A DNA stretch of 40,006 bases, from the NCBI GenBank assembly GCA_949893755.1, contig CATLCV010000023.1, positions 1-40,006 of the forward strand, in the 5' to 3' direction. This DNA is from an uncultured Lachnospiraceae bacterium. Its GTDB lineage: Bacteria; Bacillota; Clostridia; Lachnospirales; Lachnospiraceae. The notes beneath the pieces were generated by a model. The model saw only the letters and a program-made list of their open reading frames with translations, had not been told where the DNA came from and made no database searches. Position numbers and translations under genes: made by a program. Below are positions 32,416 through 40,006 of this stretch, piece after piece (the stretch's first letter is position 1; the number at the start of each line of letters is the position of its first letter).

Positions 32416-32439
32416 CGGCCGCAGCCTCGTCCGCGGCCG
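32416..32439 (-). terminator. GC hairpin between binding-protein gene and GH32 gene
   Basis: A 7-bp all-GC stem CGGCCGC / GCGGCCG with a 10-nt loop, followed on the minus strand by TTGTT. It may dampen read-through from the importer genes into GH32. A TATAAT on the minus strand (32474-32469) lies just upstream and may give GH32 its own transcript. Confidence 0.35.
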
Positions 32440-32486
32440 CTGTCCTGTCTCTTTCGTCATATAATGACATTATAAAACATTTTTAC

Positions 32487-34158
32487 TTATTCTGCCATCT
32501 GTGCGTTGTAGGCATCCAGATATTTCTGGAATAATCCCAGGTATTCCTCCAGCCCGTATGCATCCAGGTCATCCAGGAATTTTTCCCAGTCCGCGTCCGT
32601 AAATCCGTTCATGATCCAGTCCGCCTTATGCCGGTTGATCGTCTTCTCGATATCCGCCTGCAGGTTCGACAAGTTTTCCGTGTCCTCCCTGCTCATGAAA
32701 AGGTTGGGATAGACATATTTCGTGTGCATATCCGGCGTGTAGATGTCTTTGATCCAGTCCAGACGGTACTGTGCGTCGTCCGGGCAGGTCACATACACAT
32801 CATAATACTCATCCAGGATGGCAAGCGGCCCGCCCACAGATTCGGCTTCCCGGACCTCTACCGGAGAGGCATCGCCCAAAGGAGCATGTTTCAGCATCTC
32901 CCCCCCCCTGGTCGTTGGTGCTCATCTCGAAGATATCAAAGTCATCATCCTCCCCGTAGGTTCCCCAGTTATTCTGAGGCGACTGGATCGGCGCATACAT
33001 CTGGTCCAGCCATGCGCATACCAGCGCCGGATTCTCCGCCACGGAGGTCACCACGCAGCGTCCGCGGTCAAATCCGCTTGTGTAAGAGCCGTTCTGGGGA
33101 GTGATATTTCTCGTGTCCGCTGTCAGCGCCGGGAGCGGAACCCAGTCCTTCAGGTTATCGATATTTCCAACGTCCCAGCTGAAGCATACGCCGTAACGTC
33201 CGGATTTTCCTTTCGCCACATAGGTAGACCATTCCTGGGTAAATGCTTCCGGGTCGATGAGCTTTTCCTCATACAGCTTGTTCAGCCACTCGATCCCTTT
33301 CTTCCAGCCTTCCTGGGTCGCGGCACAGATCACTTCCTGATCATCGGTCACCGCGATATGTCTTCCTCTGTCGGCATCGCCGTAGCCTTCCCCGAAGCCG
33401 TTGATCAGGATCGCCGGATCCTGGTCGCCGTCATTTACAATACAGGACATGGGGATGATCGCTCCGTCGATGTTAAATTCTTTCTGCAGTTCTGACGCAT
33501 GGTCGCGGAACGCGATCAGCACCTCCTCAAATTCATCCACTGTCTCCGGGATCTCCAGATCCAGATAATCCAGCCATTTTTTATTGATAAAGCTCATATC
33601 GCCGACTGTCTGGATCGCGGTCTTTTCCGAGCCAAGCTGCTCGATCCAGGGCAGCGACCAGATATGGCCGTTTACATCCGTACACATGACCCTGTATTCC
33701 GGATATTTGTCAAACACCGCTTTCAGGTTCGGCATATAGTTGTCAATATATTCCTCCAGCGGAATGATCGCGCCGAATTCCCCGTATTTGAGCAGGTTGC
33801 TGTCTGAAAAGCCTGCCGAAAAAACAAAATCGGTCAGCTTATTCGGGTCGGACATATTGAGGGATATCTTATCCGCCCACTGGTCCGAGGGGATCGCGGT
33901 CCAGTCGATCTCCACATTGGTCTGCTCCTGAAGGCGCTTGAAGATCGTCCTGTTGTTGGGCTCTGACTCCGTATTCGGCGGATAGCTGATGAGGCCGGTC
34001 AGTGTCACCTTTTCCTTCTGCGGGAATTCCAGGGTTGCCTCATCCACCGGACGGAATGTGCCGTCATTGATCTTTACCTTGCCGCAGCCTGCCATAGAAA
34101 GTACCATACAGCCTGCCAGCGCCGCTGCCATGACGCGTTTTACTTTTCTATATTTCAT
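32487..34158 (-). pseudogene. Extracellular solute-binding lipoprotein (LplA/family 1 type), frameshifted at a poly-G tract
   Basis: One reading-frame break separates an N-terminal part (34158 to about 32900; lipobox LSMAGC, Cys25) from an in-phase continuation to 32487. Joined, they give a protein of about 556 residues, normal for large LipO/LplA-type sugar-binding lipoproteins that work with LplB/LplC permeases. The break is a run of nine G (plus-strand C, 32900-32908) in the codons for Asp-Gln-Gly-Gly; eight G would restore the frame. Downstream residues (GGPLAILDEYYDVYV and ADWIMNGFTDADWEKFL) are still well-formed coding sequence, so the lesion is recent, a sequencing error, or a phase-variable switch. 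GGAAGGAG precedes the ATG. Gene order permease-permease-binding protein-GH32 implies beta-fructoside capture. Confidence 0.85.
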
Positions 34159-34177
34159 AAGAATGCTCCTTCCTTTC

Positions 34178-35065
34178 TCAACCCTTTACAGCGCCTGCCA
34201 TGATCCCGCTGTCAAAATATTTCTGGAAGAACGGGTACATGATCAAAAGCGGCAAACTGGAAATGATAATGGTTGCATATTTCAAAAGCTCTGCCAGCTG
34301 CGCACGGGCCGCCGTACTCTGCATATCGGAGATCATACCTGATTCCGGCTGATTCTGGATCAGGATGGAGCGGAGCACCAGCTGCAGGGGCTGCCTTGCG
34401 GAATCGTTGATGTAGATCATCGCGTCAAAGTAGCTGTTCCACATTCCCACAAACTGCCACAGGGCGAGCACCGCGATCACAGGCGTGCAGACCGGAAGCA
34501 GGATCTTGAAGAAGAAGGTCAGTTCATTGGCCCCGTCCACGTCCGCCGCTTCCCGAAGCTCCTTCGGAATCCCGCGGTAATAGGTCCTGGCAATGGTCAT
34601 ATTCCAGACGCTGAAAGCTCCCGGGAGGATGACCGCCCACATGCTGTCCACCAGCCCTAAGTTACTTACAACCAGGTACGTAGGGATCAGGCCGCCGCCG
34701 AAGAACATGGTGATCATGAAAATGATATTGAAAAATCCTCTTCCCTTGAAATCCGCCCTGGATAACGGGTAAGCGGCCAAAAGTGTCACAACCACGGACA
34801 CCACCGTAAACAGCACCGAATAGATGACCGCGTTTTTGAAGCCGATCCAGATCTGGCTGTTGGACATGACACGCTCATACGCGGTCATGGTCCATTTGCT
34901 GAAATCAAATGTGATCCCCTTGTTCTGCAGTGTGATCGGATCCATGAAGGATGCCACGACGATGTAAATCATGGGCACGATGATCGCCACTACAAACAGC
35001 CCGAGAAGTATGTATCCAATTGTCAATAAAATCTTGTCCTGACCGGAATATCTTGTTTTTGCCAC
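34178..35065 (-). CDS. ABC sugar permease, LplC/YtcP type
   Basis: A 295-residue MalG-like permease with six helices. The EAA motif is present as ELREAADVDGANELTFFFKILLP (key part EAADVDGAN), together with GGGLIPTYLVV, which marks the LplC/YtcP branch, and the C-terminal PFFQKYFDSGIMAGAVKG. The start appears to be GTG at 35065, with GGAGG ten bases upstream. It forms the inner-membrane channel with the LplB-type permease encoded 15 bp upstream and receives sugar from the frameshifted lipoprotein. No ATPase gene is in the operon; such importers usually share an MsmK-type ATPase encoded elsewhere. Confidence 0.92.
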   Translation of the reverse strand: MAKTRYSGQDKILLTIGYILLGLFVVAIIVPMIYIVVASFMDPITLQNKGITFDFSKWTMTAYERVMSNSQIWIGFKNAVIYSVLFTVVSVVVTLLAAYPLSRADFKGRGFFNIIFMITMFFGGGLIPTYLVVSNLGLVDSMWAVILPGAFSVWNMTIARTYYRGIPKELREAADVDGANELTFFFKILLPVCTPVIAVLALWQFVGMWNSYFDAMIYINDSARQPLQLVLRSILIQNQPESGMISDMQSTAARAQLAELLKYATIIISSLPLLIMYPFFQKYFDSGIMAGAVKG

Positions 35066-35080
35066 TTCGTATGCACCTCC

Positions 35081-36022
35081 TTATAATCCCTGGCCGTCAT
35101 TCATCTTTGCCACGATCTTGTTCACGGCAACCAGAAGAATGACATTGATCACGGTGTTGAATAAGCCGACCGCGGTGGAAAAGCTGTAGTCCCCGTCGAT
35201 CAGACCTTTCCTATATACATAGGTGGAAATGATCTCGGATGCCGGGAGGTTCAGGTCTGTCTGCAGCGCGTATGCTTTTTCAAATCCGATGCTCATGATA
35301 TTTCCTGCCTGCAGGATGAACTGGATCACAACCATATCCTTGATCGCGGGCCACTCCACCGCCTTGATCTGCTGCAGGATATTGGCGCCGTCCATGACAG
35401 CCGCTTCCTTGAGCTCCTGGCTTGCGTTGGACAGGGATGCCGTATACATGATGGACGCCCAGCCTGCTCCCTGCCAGATACCGCTGATGATGTAGATTGA
35501 GCGGAATGCCTCCGGCATGGTCATGAAATTGATCTCTGTTCCCATCAGAAGGTTCAGAGGGCCGGTCACGGAAAGCAGGATCCTGACGATACCGCAGAGT
35601 ACGATGACTGATACGAAGTTGGGAAGATACAGGATCAATTGTACCTTTTTCTTAAGTCCTGTGCTCTGGATCCGGTTCAGCAGGAGCGCCAGTATGATCG
35701 GAACCGGAAATCCCCACAGCAGGCTGTAAACGCTCAGCTTCAAGGTGTTGACCAGATACCCCATGAAATCCGGAGAGGACAGGAATCTGGTAAAATGCTT
35801 GAATCCCACCCATTCGCTTCCGGAAACTCCCCGGAATGGGTTGTAGTCCTGGAACGCGATCAGAATGCCGCTCATGGGCGCGTACTTGAAGATCAGCGTC
35901 AGCAAAAGCGCCGGCATCAGGAAGATCGCATACAGCTGCCAGTGCTGCTTCACATACAGCATGGTGTTGTGAAATCCCTTGTCCTGTCTTTGATTTGGAA
36001 CAGTTGTTGCATTTGTATTCAT
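35081..36022 (-). CDS. ABC sugar permease, LplB/YteP type
   Basis: A 313-residue MalF-like permease. The start at 36022 (MNTNATTVPN) follows AGGAGG closely; the open frame extends 30 codons further upstream without a site. Family features are the N-terminal YAIFLMPALLLTLIFKYAPM, the NPFRGVSGSEWVGFKHF loop typical of the LplB/YteP branch, and an EAA motif in ELKEAAVMDGANILQQ. It is the first gene of the importer/GH32 operon, transcribed from the promoter at 36155-36183 divergently from the LacI-family gene, which is the likely regulator. Confidence 0.92.
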   Translation of the reverse strand: MNTNATTVPNQRQDKGFHNTMLYVKQHWQLYAIFLMPALLLTLIFKYAPMSGILIAFQDYNPFRGVSGSEWVGFKHFTRFLSSPDFMGYLVNTLKLSVYSLLWGFPVPIILALLLNRIQSTGLKKKVQLILYLPNFVSVIVLCGIVRILLSVTGPLNLLMGTEINFMTMPEAFRSIYIISGIWQGAGWASIMYTASLSNASQELKEAAVMDGANILQQIKAVEWPAIKDMVVIQFILQAGNIMSIGFEKAYALQTDLNLPASEIISTYVYRKGLIDGDYSFSTAVGLFNTVINVILLVAVNKIVAKMNDGQGL

Positions 36023-36105
36023 AATTTCCTCCTTTCTGTCAAATCCCGTTTTCTTTTGCACACGTTTTCTCTCAACCTTATTCTTCTCCTTTTCCGTTTT
36101 GGAAT

Positions 36106-36328
36106 TGTGCATTTGTAAAATCTTGTAACATGCTTTGGAATTTGCTTACTTAAATTTATATCACTTTTTTTACATTTAGTCAATACTTTTTTCATCATTT
36201 GCACATATTTTATTTTACATTTTTATTTTTATGCACATATCAGTGAGGCTCATCACTCTTTTTTACTGCATTTTCGGAAAAATCTCTAAATTTTACATTT
36301 TTACATTTGACACAATCGCTTTTGTGCA
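36106..36328. promoter_or_regulatory. Candidate LacI-family operators (four TGTGCA/TGCACA elements)
   Basis: Four copies fall within 223 bp. Two of them share the nine-base form TGCACATAT (36200-36208 and 36232-36240), 32 bp or three helical turns apart. One lies in the spacer of the lacI-type promoter and one downstream of the importer start site. Their number and placement suggest cooperative repression; the assignment to the LacI-family protein is inferred. Confidence 0.45.
36155..36183 (-). promoter_or_regulatory. Sigma-A promoter of the importer/GH32 operon
   Basis: TTGACT (36183-36178), 17-bp spacer, TATAAA (36160-36155), giving a leader of about 125 nt before the LplB-type gene. Confidence 0.75.
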
Positions 36329-36335
36329 TTATAAT
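36307..36335 (+). promoter_or_regulatory. Perfect consensus sigma-A promoter of the LacI-family gene
   Basis: TTGACA (36307-36312), exactly 17 bp, TATAAT (36330-36335). A TGTGCA element lies within the spacer, suggesting autorepression. Confidence 0.85.
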
Positions 36336-36350
36336 GTGTTTAGAACAAAT

Positions 36351-36456
36351 TTCTATCTGTGCGGCTGCAATCGAACTGCTCACCTGCATTGCAGCAAATT
36401 GCATGCAGACGGTCTGCCGGATTGCAGCCGTACAGATAGAACGCTTTCCGGCAGAC
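36351..36456 (+). repeat. Structured leader of the lacI-type gene; repeat element copy 2
   Basis: Starting about ten bases after the likely transcription start, a 22-bp stem (36351-36372 with 36420-36441, a single G-U pair) encloses a 47-nt loop containing CTGCAT / ATGCAG. A competing 9-bp stem GTCTGCCGG / CCGGCAGAC (36412-36420 and 36448-36456) cannot form at the same time. The segment 36389-36435 aligns without gaps over 47 nt to 29134-29180, with conserved ends and a variable middle. Confidence 0.6.
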
Positions 36457-36509
36457 AGATCCCCGGACTCCGGTTTGAGGATATGCCGATACAGCAAAAG
36501 GAGGGACAT

Positions 36510-37607
36510 ATGGGTACTAGAGTTACGATACAGGACATTGCGGATGAGCTTGGCATTTCCCGCAACACCGTATCAAAGGCGATCAACAATACCGGCATCC
36601 TGGCCGATTCGACCCGCGAGAGGGTATTAAAAAAGGCGATGGAGATGGGGTACAAGCAGTTTTCCTACGTGACCGCCGCAAGCGCGGCCGCAGGGAGCAC
36701 CGTGCTTTCCATCCCGGCCGCAAAGCAGAACACGGAGATCGCGTTATTGATCGCAAATTTTATTGACGGCTCTCATTTTGCATCCGTCATGCTGGACAAA
36801 TTTCAGATGGAGCTCTCCGGGCTGGGGTACAGCCTGACAATGCACCGGATCCTGGCGGATGAGCTGGATGCCATGAAGCTGCCTGCTTCTTTTTCCATGG
36901 AGCGGACCGCCGGGATCGTCTGCATTGAGATGTTTGACTATGAATATGATAAAATGCTCTGCGGCCTGGGGCTGCCTGTCTTATTTGTAGACGCGCCGGC
37001 GGCCTGCTTCCGGGAACCGCTGGAGGCGGACCTGCTCTGTATGGACAATCAGACCGGTATCTACTTATTTATACAGGAAATGGCCCGGCGGGGAAAGACC
37101 AGGATCGGATTTGTCGGGGAATATCTGCACTGCCGTTCCTTCTTCGAGCGGTATATGGCTTACCGGAATGCCATGCAGCTTCTGGGCCTCCCCTGCCCGG
37201 ACGAATACTGCATCACAGGGAATAAGAAGGGGGTCCGCAATCCCGGATCGGAGGATTATCAGGAGTACCTCACCGAAAGCATGCAGAAGCTGGAGCCTTT
37301 TCCGGAGGTGTTCGTGTGCTCCAATGATTCCGCCGCTCTGAATGCGATGCAGGTGCTGAAAAGGCTGGGATATTCGGTTCCGGAGGATGTGTATCTGTGC
37401 GGCTTTGACGATTCCCCGGAGTCCAAGATCGTCACGCCCGCGCTGACTACAATCCACATACACAGCCAGATCATGGGGTTCGCCGCCGTGAATCTGCTGA
37501 TGTCGCGGATCAATGAGCCATCCCTGAATTACCGTACCATGCACACGGAAACCAGTTTGATCTACCGGGAATCTACGCAAGGAGAAAGGAAGGAAAATCA
37601 TGAGTAA
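36510..37607 (+). CDS. LacI-family transcriptional regulator
   Basis: A 365-residue repressor-type protein. The start at 36510 (MGTRVTIQDIADEL) follows AAAGGAGGG; the longer upstream frame runs through the promoter and is not coding. The N-terminal LacI helix-turn-helix (VTIQDIADELGISRNTVSKA; residues 4-24) is followed by a linker lengthened by an Ala/Ser-rich stretch. The periplasmic-binding-protein-like effector domain has VFVCSNDSAALNAMQVLK and the LCGFDDSPESKIVTPALTTI signature (key part GFDDSPES). It lies divergently from the fructoside importer/GH32 operon and probably represses it in the absence of sugar. Confidence 0.92.
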   Translation: MGTRVTIQDIADELGISRNTVSKAINNTGILADSTRERVLKKAMEMGYKQFSYVTAASAAAGSTVLSIPAAKQNTEIALLIANFIDGSHFASVMLDKFQMELSGLGYSLTMHRILADELDAMKLPASFSMERTAGIVCIEMFDYEYDKMLCGLGLPVLFVDAPAACFREPLEADLLCMDNQTGIYLFIQEMARRGKTRIGFVGEYLHCRSFFERYMAYRNAMQLLGLPCPDEYCITGNKKGVRNPGSEDYQEYLTESMQKLEPFPEVFVCSNDSAALNAMQVLKRLGYSVPEDVYLCGFDDSPESKIVTPALTTIHIHSQIMGFAAVNLLMSRINEPSLNYRTMHTETSLIYRESTQGERKENHE

Positions 37608-38238
37608 TTTATTTCATCTGGACGGACCGGTCCTGCAGTTTATCAACAAGCTCGTATACAGCGTTTATCTGAATATTTTGTGGTTCATCTGCTGTATTCC
37701 CATTGTGACGATCGGGGCATCCACCACCGCGCTTTTCTATGTTTCATTAAAAATCGCAAAAAACGAGGAAGGAAACCTCACGCAGGCATTTTTCCGCTCC
37801 TTCCGGGAAAATTTCCGGCAGGGCACCGTCATCTGGCTGATCCTGCTTGGAGCAGGGATCGTGCTGGGCATTGACGGGTATGTCCTGTATCATATGCGGT
37901 TTGAAAATGCATTCTGGACGCTCTGCACGGCAATCTTTTTTGTGGCCGCGGCCGCTTATGCCGTTGTCCTGATGTATATCTTTCCCCTTCTGGCCAGATT
38001 TGACAATACGGTGGGCGCCATGTTCAAAAACGCGCTGTTTATCGGAATCCGTTTTCTGTTCTGTACCGCAGTGATGGCAGTCATTTATTTTGTGATGCTG
38101 TTGGTTATCGTCCGTATTTTTACTCCGGCTGTGATTTTCGGGGAGGGCCTGTGCGCGCTGCTCTGCTCATATCTTCTGTCCAATGTCCTGCTGCTCTGCG
38201 AGGAAAAAACGGAGGAACATGGGGCGGCTGCGGATTAA
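37600..38238 (+). CDS. YesL-like membrane protein (DUF624)
   Basis: A 212-residue polytopic protein with about five to six helices. The N-terminal NILWFICCIPIVTIGASTTALFY segment (key part CCIPIVTIGASTTA) is diagnostic for DUF624/YesL, a family almost always encoded next to LplB/LplC-type sugar importers in Firmicutes. Molecular function is unknown; an accessory role in sugar uptake is inferred from that association. AAGGAAGGAAAATC precedes the ATG, and the start overlaps the end of the lacI-type gene by eight bases, so the two are coupled. Confidence 0.88.
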   Translation: MSNLFHLDGPVLQFINKLVYSVYLNILWFICCIPIVTIGASTTALFYVSLKIAKNEEGNLTQAFFRSFRENFRQGTVIWLILLGAGIVLGIDGYVLYHMRFENAFWTLCTAIFFVAAAAYAVVLMYIFPLLARFDNTVGAMFKNALFIGIRFLFCTAVMAVIYFVMLLVIVRIFTPAVIFGEGLCALLCSYLLSNVLLLCEEKTEEHGAAAD

Positions 38239-38390
38239 GGTAGATCGTAAAGACTATGAAGGCGGAATGGCAAGGCAGGAAATATTTCCAGTTACAACTC
38301 CTTACTGGCGGATGCCTTGCAGCAAGGCGCAAGACACCGTGTACAGGAGATTTTTCCCCAGTCATTTACAGAATTTGAGAGGGAATCTAC
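38239..38390. other. Intergenic segment with palindromes
   Basis: A 152-bp gap with two small perfect palindromes: GGAAATATTTCC (38278-38289) and GCCTTGC-A-GCAAGGC (38314-38328). No ORF is convincing. It could be a dispersed repeat or the remnant of one. Confidence 0.4.
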
Positions 38391-39137
38391 ATGGGATCAC
38401 AGAGAAGAAAAAACATTCATCTTAAAAACAGTTCGAATGAGAAGTGGAATTCCCTCAGCGGGAAACAGAAGGTGCAGTATGTCTGGGATTATTATAAATT
38501 TCCCATCGCAGTCTGCCTGATCTGCTTATATATCGCCGGCTATATGGTATACGGCCATTTTTCCAAAAAGGAGATTTTGCTTTATACCGGCCTTGTAAAT
38601 GTGTCCGCAGGGGAACAGCTCACCGGCGAATTGAGCGGCGGTTTCCTGGATTTCCTGGGTGCCGATGCTTCCAAAACGGAGCTGGAACTGTATACGGGAA
38701 TCAATCTCACCGATGATCCCGATGCCCCCAATCAGGAGTACGCCTATGCTTCCCGCGTAAAGATCATCGCTTCGATCGATGATGAAAAGCTGGATGTGGT
38801 GCTCATGAACCGGGAAGCGTTTGACGCATTTTCACAGAACGGGTATCTCTATAATATGGAAGAACTGCTCCGGGATACGGATTTGCAGAGCGCGGCCAAA
38901 TGGGAGCCGTACCTGGTGTCGGGCACGGCCATACTGGAAGACAATGCTGACGAACTGCTTCAGGACAGTTCCCTGGAATACCAGGCTGTGACGGAGGAAT
39001 ATCCGATGGGGCTTAACGTGTCGCAGGCAGAGGTTTTCCGGCAGGCAGGCTTTGAGGAGGACGTGTACCTGGGCGTGATCAAAAATTCACCGCGGGTGGA
39101 TATGGCGGCGGAATATATAAAGTATCTGTTTGCATAG
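38391..39137 (+). CDS. Single-pass membrane protein of unknown function
   Basis: A 248-residue protein. A basic N terminus (MGSQRRKNIHLKN), one membrane helix at about residues 37-56 (FPIAVCLICLYIAGYMVYG) and an extracytoplasmic acidic domain of about 190 residues. That domain recalls the fold pattern of small binding-protein-like domains (for example VVLMNREAFDAFSQNGYLYNMEE) but is not recognised by family. GAGAGGG lies about six bases before the ATG. Genes of this shape commonly follow yesL in related bacteria in my recollection, so a shared accessory role in polysaccharide or oligosaccharide uptake is plausible but unproven. Confidence 0.8.
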   Translation: MGSQRRKNIHLKNSSNEKWNSLSGKQKVQYVWDYYKFPIAVCLICLYIAGYMVYGHFSKKEILLYTGLVNVSAGEQLTGELSGGFLDFLGADASKTELELYTGINLTDDPDAPNQEYAYASRVKIIASIDDEKLDVVLMNREAFDAFSQNGYLYNMEELLRDTDLQSAAKWEPYLVSGTAILEDNADELLQDSSLEYQAVTEEYPMGLNVSQAEVFRQAGFEEDVYLGVIKNSPRVDMAAEYIKYLFA

Positions 39138-39178
39138 CCGGGAAAATAAAACGCTGTATACAAAGTGTGTTCCCGGCT
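39136..39178 (+). terminator. Hairpin after the yesL-linked operon
   Basis: A 9-bp stem AGCCGGGAA / TTCCCGGCT (39136-39144 and 39170-39178) begins within the stop codon of the preceding gene; the loop is 25 nt and no strong U-tract follows. Confidence 0.4.
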
Positions 39179-39220
39179 AATGCAGACTGCTTCATTCTTT
39201 TGAGCGGCATGGCAACGCAA

Positions 39221-40006
39221 TCACTCTAAAATCTCCCTCACCTTCTCCACTGGGATATCACATTCAGACGCAATATCCTGCTCTGTCTTCCCCTGCATAT
39301 ACAGTTTGAATACCTTTTTCGTATTTTGCTCTCCACGTTTTTCGCCAATTTTCTCTCCGATTTTCCTGCCGCGTTTTTCTCCGCGTTTTTCTCCACGCTT
39401 TTCTCCGACTCTCTTCGCATCGTTCAAAATCCAATTACGGTCCCTCAGTTCCTTTTCCCTTATTTCATACTCCAGACGCTTATATTCATCCGCACTCAGC
39501 TTCTTCAACGCGGCATAAGCCTCATCCAAATAGATACTTCCGTTCGCCATCCGTCTAAAATCCTCCTTGCTTTTTCCGTTAAAAAAATGCATCCAACTGA
39601 CGATATCTTCCCCGGTCTTTATCTCCTTCGGCAGTTTTTTCAGTTCCAGGACCTGTATCTCCAGCTTGTCGCTGTAGAGCTTTCCCGTCTCCCTGTCGCA
39701 AAGACCAATCCTGCGGTAAAACCTCTTATCCTTCGGGAAATGGATGAAATCCAGGATACTGACATGGATACTTTTTTTCAGCTTTTCGTAAGATTCCCCT
39801 GCTTTCAGCTGGTCTGAAAACATTTTGCAGAGATAAAACATTGCCCGTTCATCCCAGAATCCATAGCCCTTTACCTGCATTTCCATGTTAATCTGTGTCT
39901 TGTCCATCATGCGTACACGCACATCCATAATTCCGAGCTTATCATCTGCGTGTTCACGCGGCAGGTTGTTGGGCAGCAGTTCCGTCTTTTGGATCGTTTC
40001 CGGGGG
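39221..40006 (-). CDS. Rpn family recombination-promoting nuclease / putative transposase, second copy (N terminus beyond window)
   Basis: A partial gene: 261 codons are visible, and the frame stays open to the right edge (PPETIQKTELL...). It is highly similar along its whole length to the protein at 759-1739, including FWDERAMFYLCKM, SILDFIHFPKDKRFYRRIGLC, the Gly-Glu-Lys-Arg repeats and the C-terminal IASECDIPVEKVREIL. It has fewer repeat units (about three against five) and many scattered substitutions, so it is a diverged paralogue, not a recent duplicate. An ATG at 39928 is internal to the conserved domain and is not the true start. Confidence 0.85.
   Translation of the reverse strand, partial: PPETIQKTELLPNNLPREHADDKLGIMDVRVRMMDKTQINMEMQVKGYGFWDERAMFYLCKMFSDQLKAGESYEKLKKSIHVSILDFIHFPKDKRFYRRIGLCDRETGKLYSDKLEIQVLELKKLPKEIKTGEDIVSWMHFFNGKSKEDFRRMANGSIYLDEAYAALKKLSADEYKRLEYEIREKELRDRNWILNDAKRVGEKRGEKRGEKRGRKIGEKIGEKRGEQNTKKVFKLYMQGKTEQDIASECDIPVEKVREILE
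39369..39408 (-). repeat. 12-bp tandem repeat encoding Lys-Arg-Gly-Glu units (second Rpn gene)
   Basis: About three imperfect 12-bp units equivalent to those at 906-969, encoding GEKR repeats before the RKIGEKIGE segment. Confidence 0.55.

Larger units (their letters stand above)
36023..36509. other. Divergent control region between the importer operon and the lacI-type gene
   Basis: A 487-bp AT-rich region without genes. It contains both promoters (36155-36183 minus, 36307-36335 plus), four TGTGCA/TGCACA elements (36106-36111, 36200-36205, 36232-36237, 36323-36328) and the structured leader at 36351-36456. Confidence 0.7.

Noticed and set aside
32487-32897. Separate 136-residue gene
   Set aside because: Its sequence continues the binding lipoprotein after a poly-G frameshift and has no start site of its own, so it is annotated as part of one frameshifted gene.
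1-40006. CRISPR arrays, tRNA or rRNA genes
   Set aside because: No regularly spaced direct repeats with unique spacers and no tRNA or rRNA signatures were seen by eye; a dedicated tRNA or covariance scan was not possible.

Overview
The window looks like a chromosomal segment from a Gram-positive, carbohydrate-specialised anaerobe of the Clostridia, most likely a Lachnospiraceae-type gut bacterium. This is inferred from AGGAGG-type ribosome binding sites before almost every gene, YesM/YesN-type two-component systems paired with sugar ABC transporters, Rpn/PD-(D/E)XK 'putative transposase' genes with Lys-Arg-Gly-Glu repeats, lipoprotein-type solute-binding proteins and a DUF624 (YesL) protein. 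No rRNA, tRNA or CRISPR array is visible.

Layout. (1) 1-1739: the 5' part of a group II intron (5' end at 705, minus strand, reverse-transcriptase ORF running off the left edge) sits just behind an Rpn-family nuclease gene; a second Rpn gene runs off the right edge (39221-40006). (2) 2155-9829, minus: an AraC-type response regulator and HAMP histidine kinase, then a four-gene ABC importer that matches the E. coli galactofuranose system YtfQ-YtfR-YtfT-YjfF. (3) 10304-13087, plus: a LytTR response regulator, an AgrC-like kinase and an unrecognised charged protein. (4) 13427-14452, plus: an aldo/keto reductase with Fe-S motifs behind a long structured leader. (5) 14464-16918, minus: an AT-richer cassette of XRE regulator, nitrilase-family hydrolase and aminoglycoside-phosphotransferase-like protein. 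(6) 17075-27918, minus: two adjoining operons. The upstream one encodes a RbsB-like binding protein, a membrane histidine kinase, a NarL-type regulator and a family 1 solute-binding protein. The downstream one encodes a complete mannose-family PTS (IIA, IIB, IIC, IID), a small membrane protein, a HAD phosphatase, its own HPr and Enzyme I, and an inorganic pyrophosphatase. (7) 28063-30801, minus: an ABC-2 type exporter. (8) 30872-36022, minus: an LplB/LplC-type ABC sugar importer with a frameshifted lipoprotein and a cytosolic GH32 beta-fructosidase. (9) 36510-39137, plus and divergent: a LacI-family regulator, a YesL-like membrane protein and a single-pass protein.

The most interesting part is region 6. 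The two operons share almost identical promoters: the same GTGAAC-N17-TATACT core, preceded by TGACAATTGTCA palindromes centred near -43 and -66. This points to one regulator, most simply the NarL-type protein encoded between them, switching on its own sensor operon and the PTS together. The HPr of this operon keeps the phospho-acceptor His15 but has Arg where the regulatory Ser46 normally lies. The result looks like a self-contained sugar uptake system, with its own sensor, phosphate relay and pyrophosphatase, that is uncoupled from HPr-Ser46 catabolite control.

Other regulatory signals include 13-bp direct repeats at 21-bp spacing upstream of the LytTR operon, a perfect consensus promoter before the lacI-type gene followed by a leader with two mutually exclusive hairpins, and a related structured repeat between the exporter genes.
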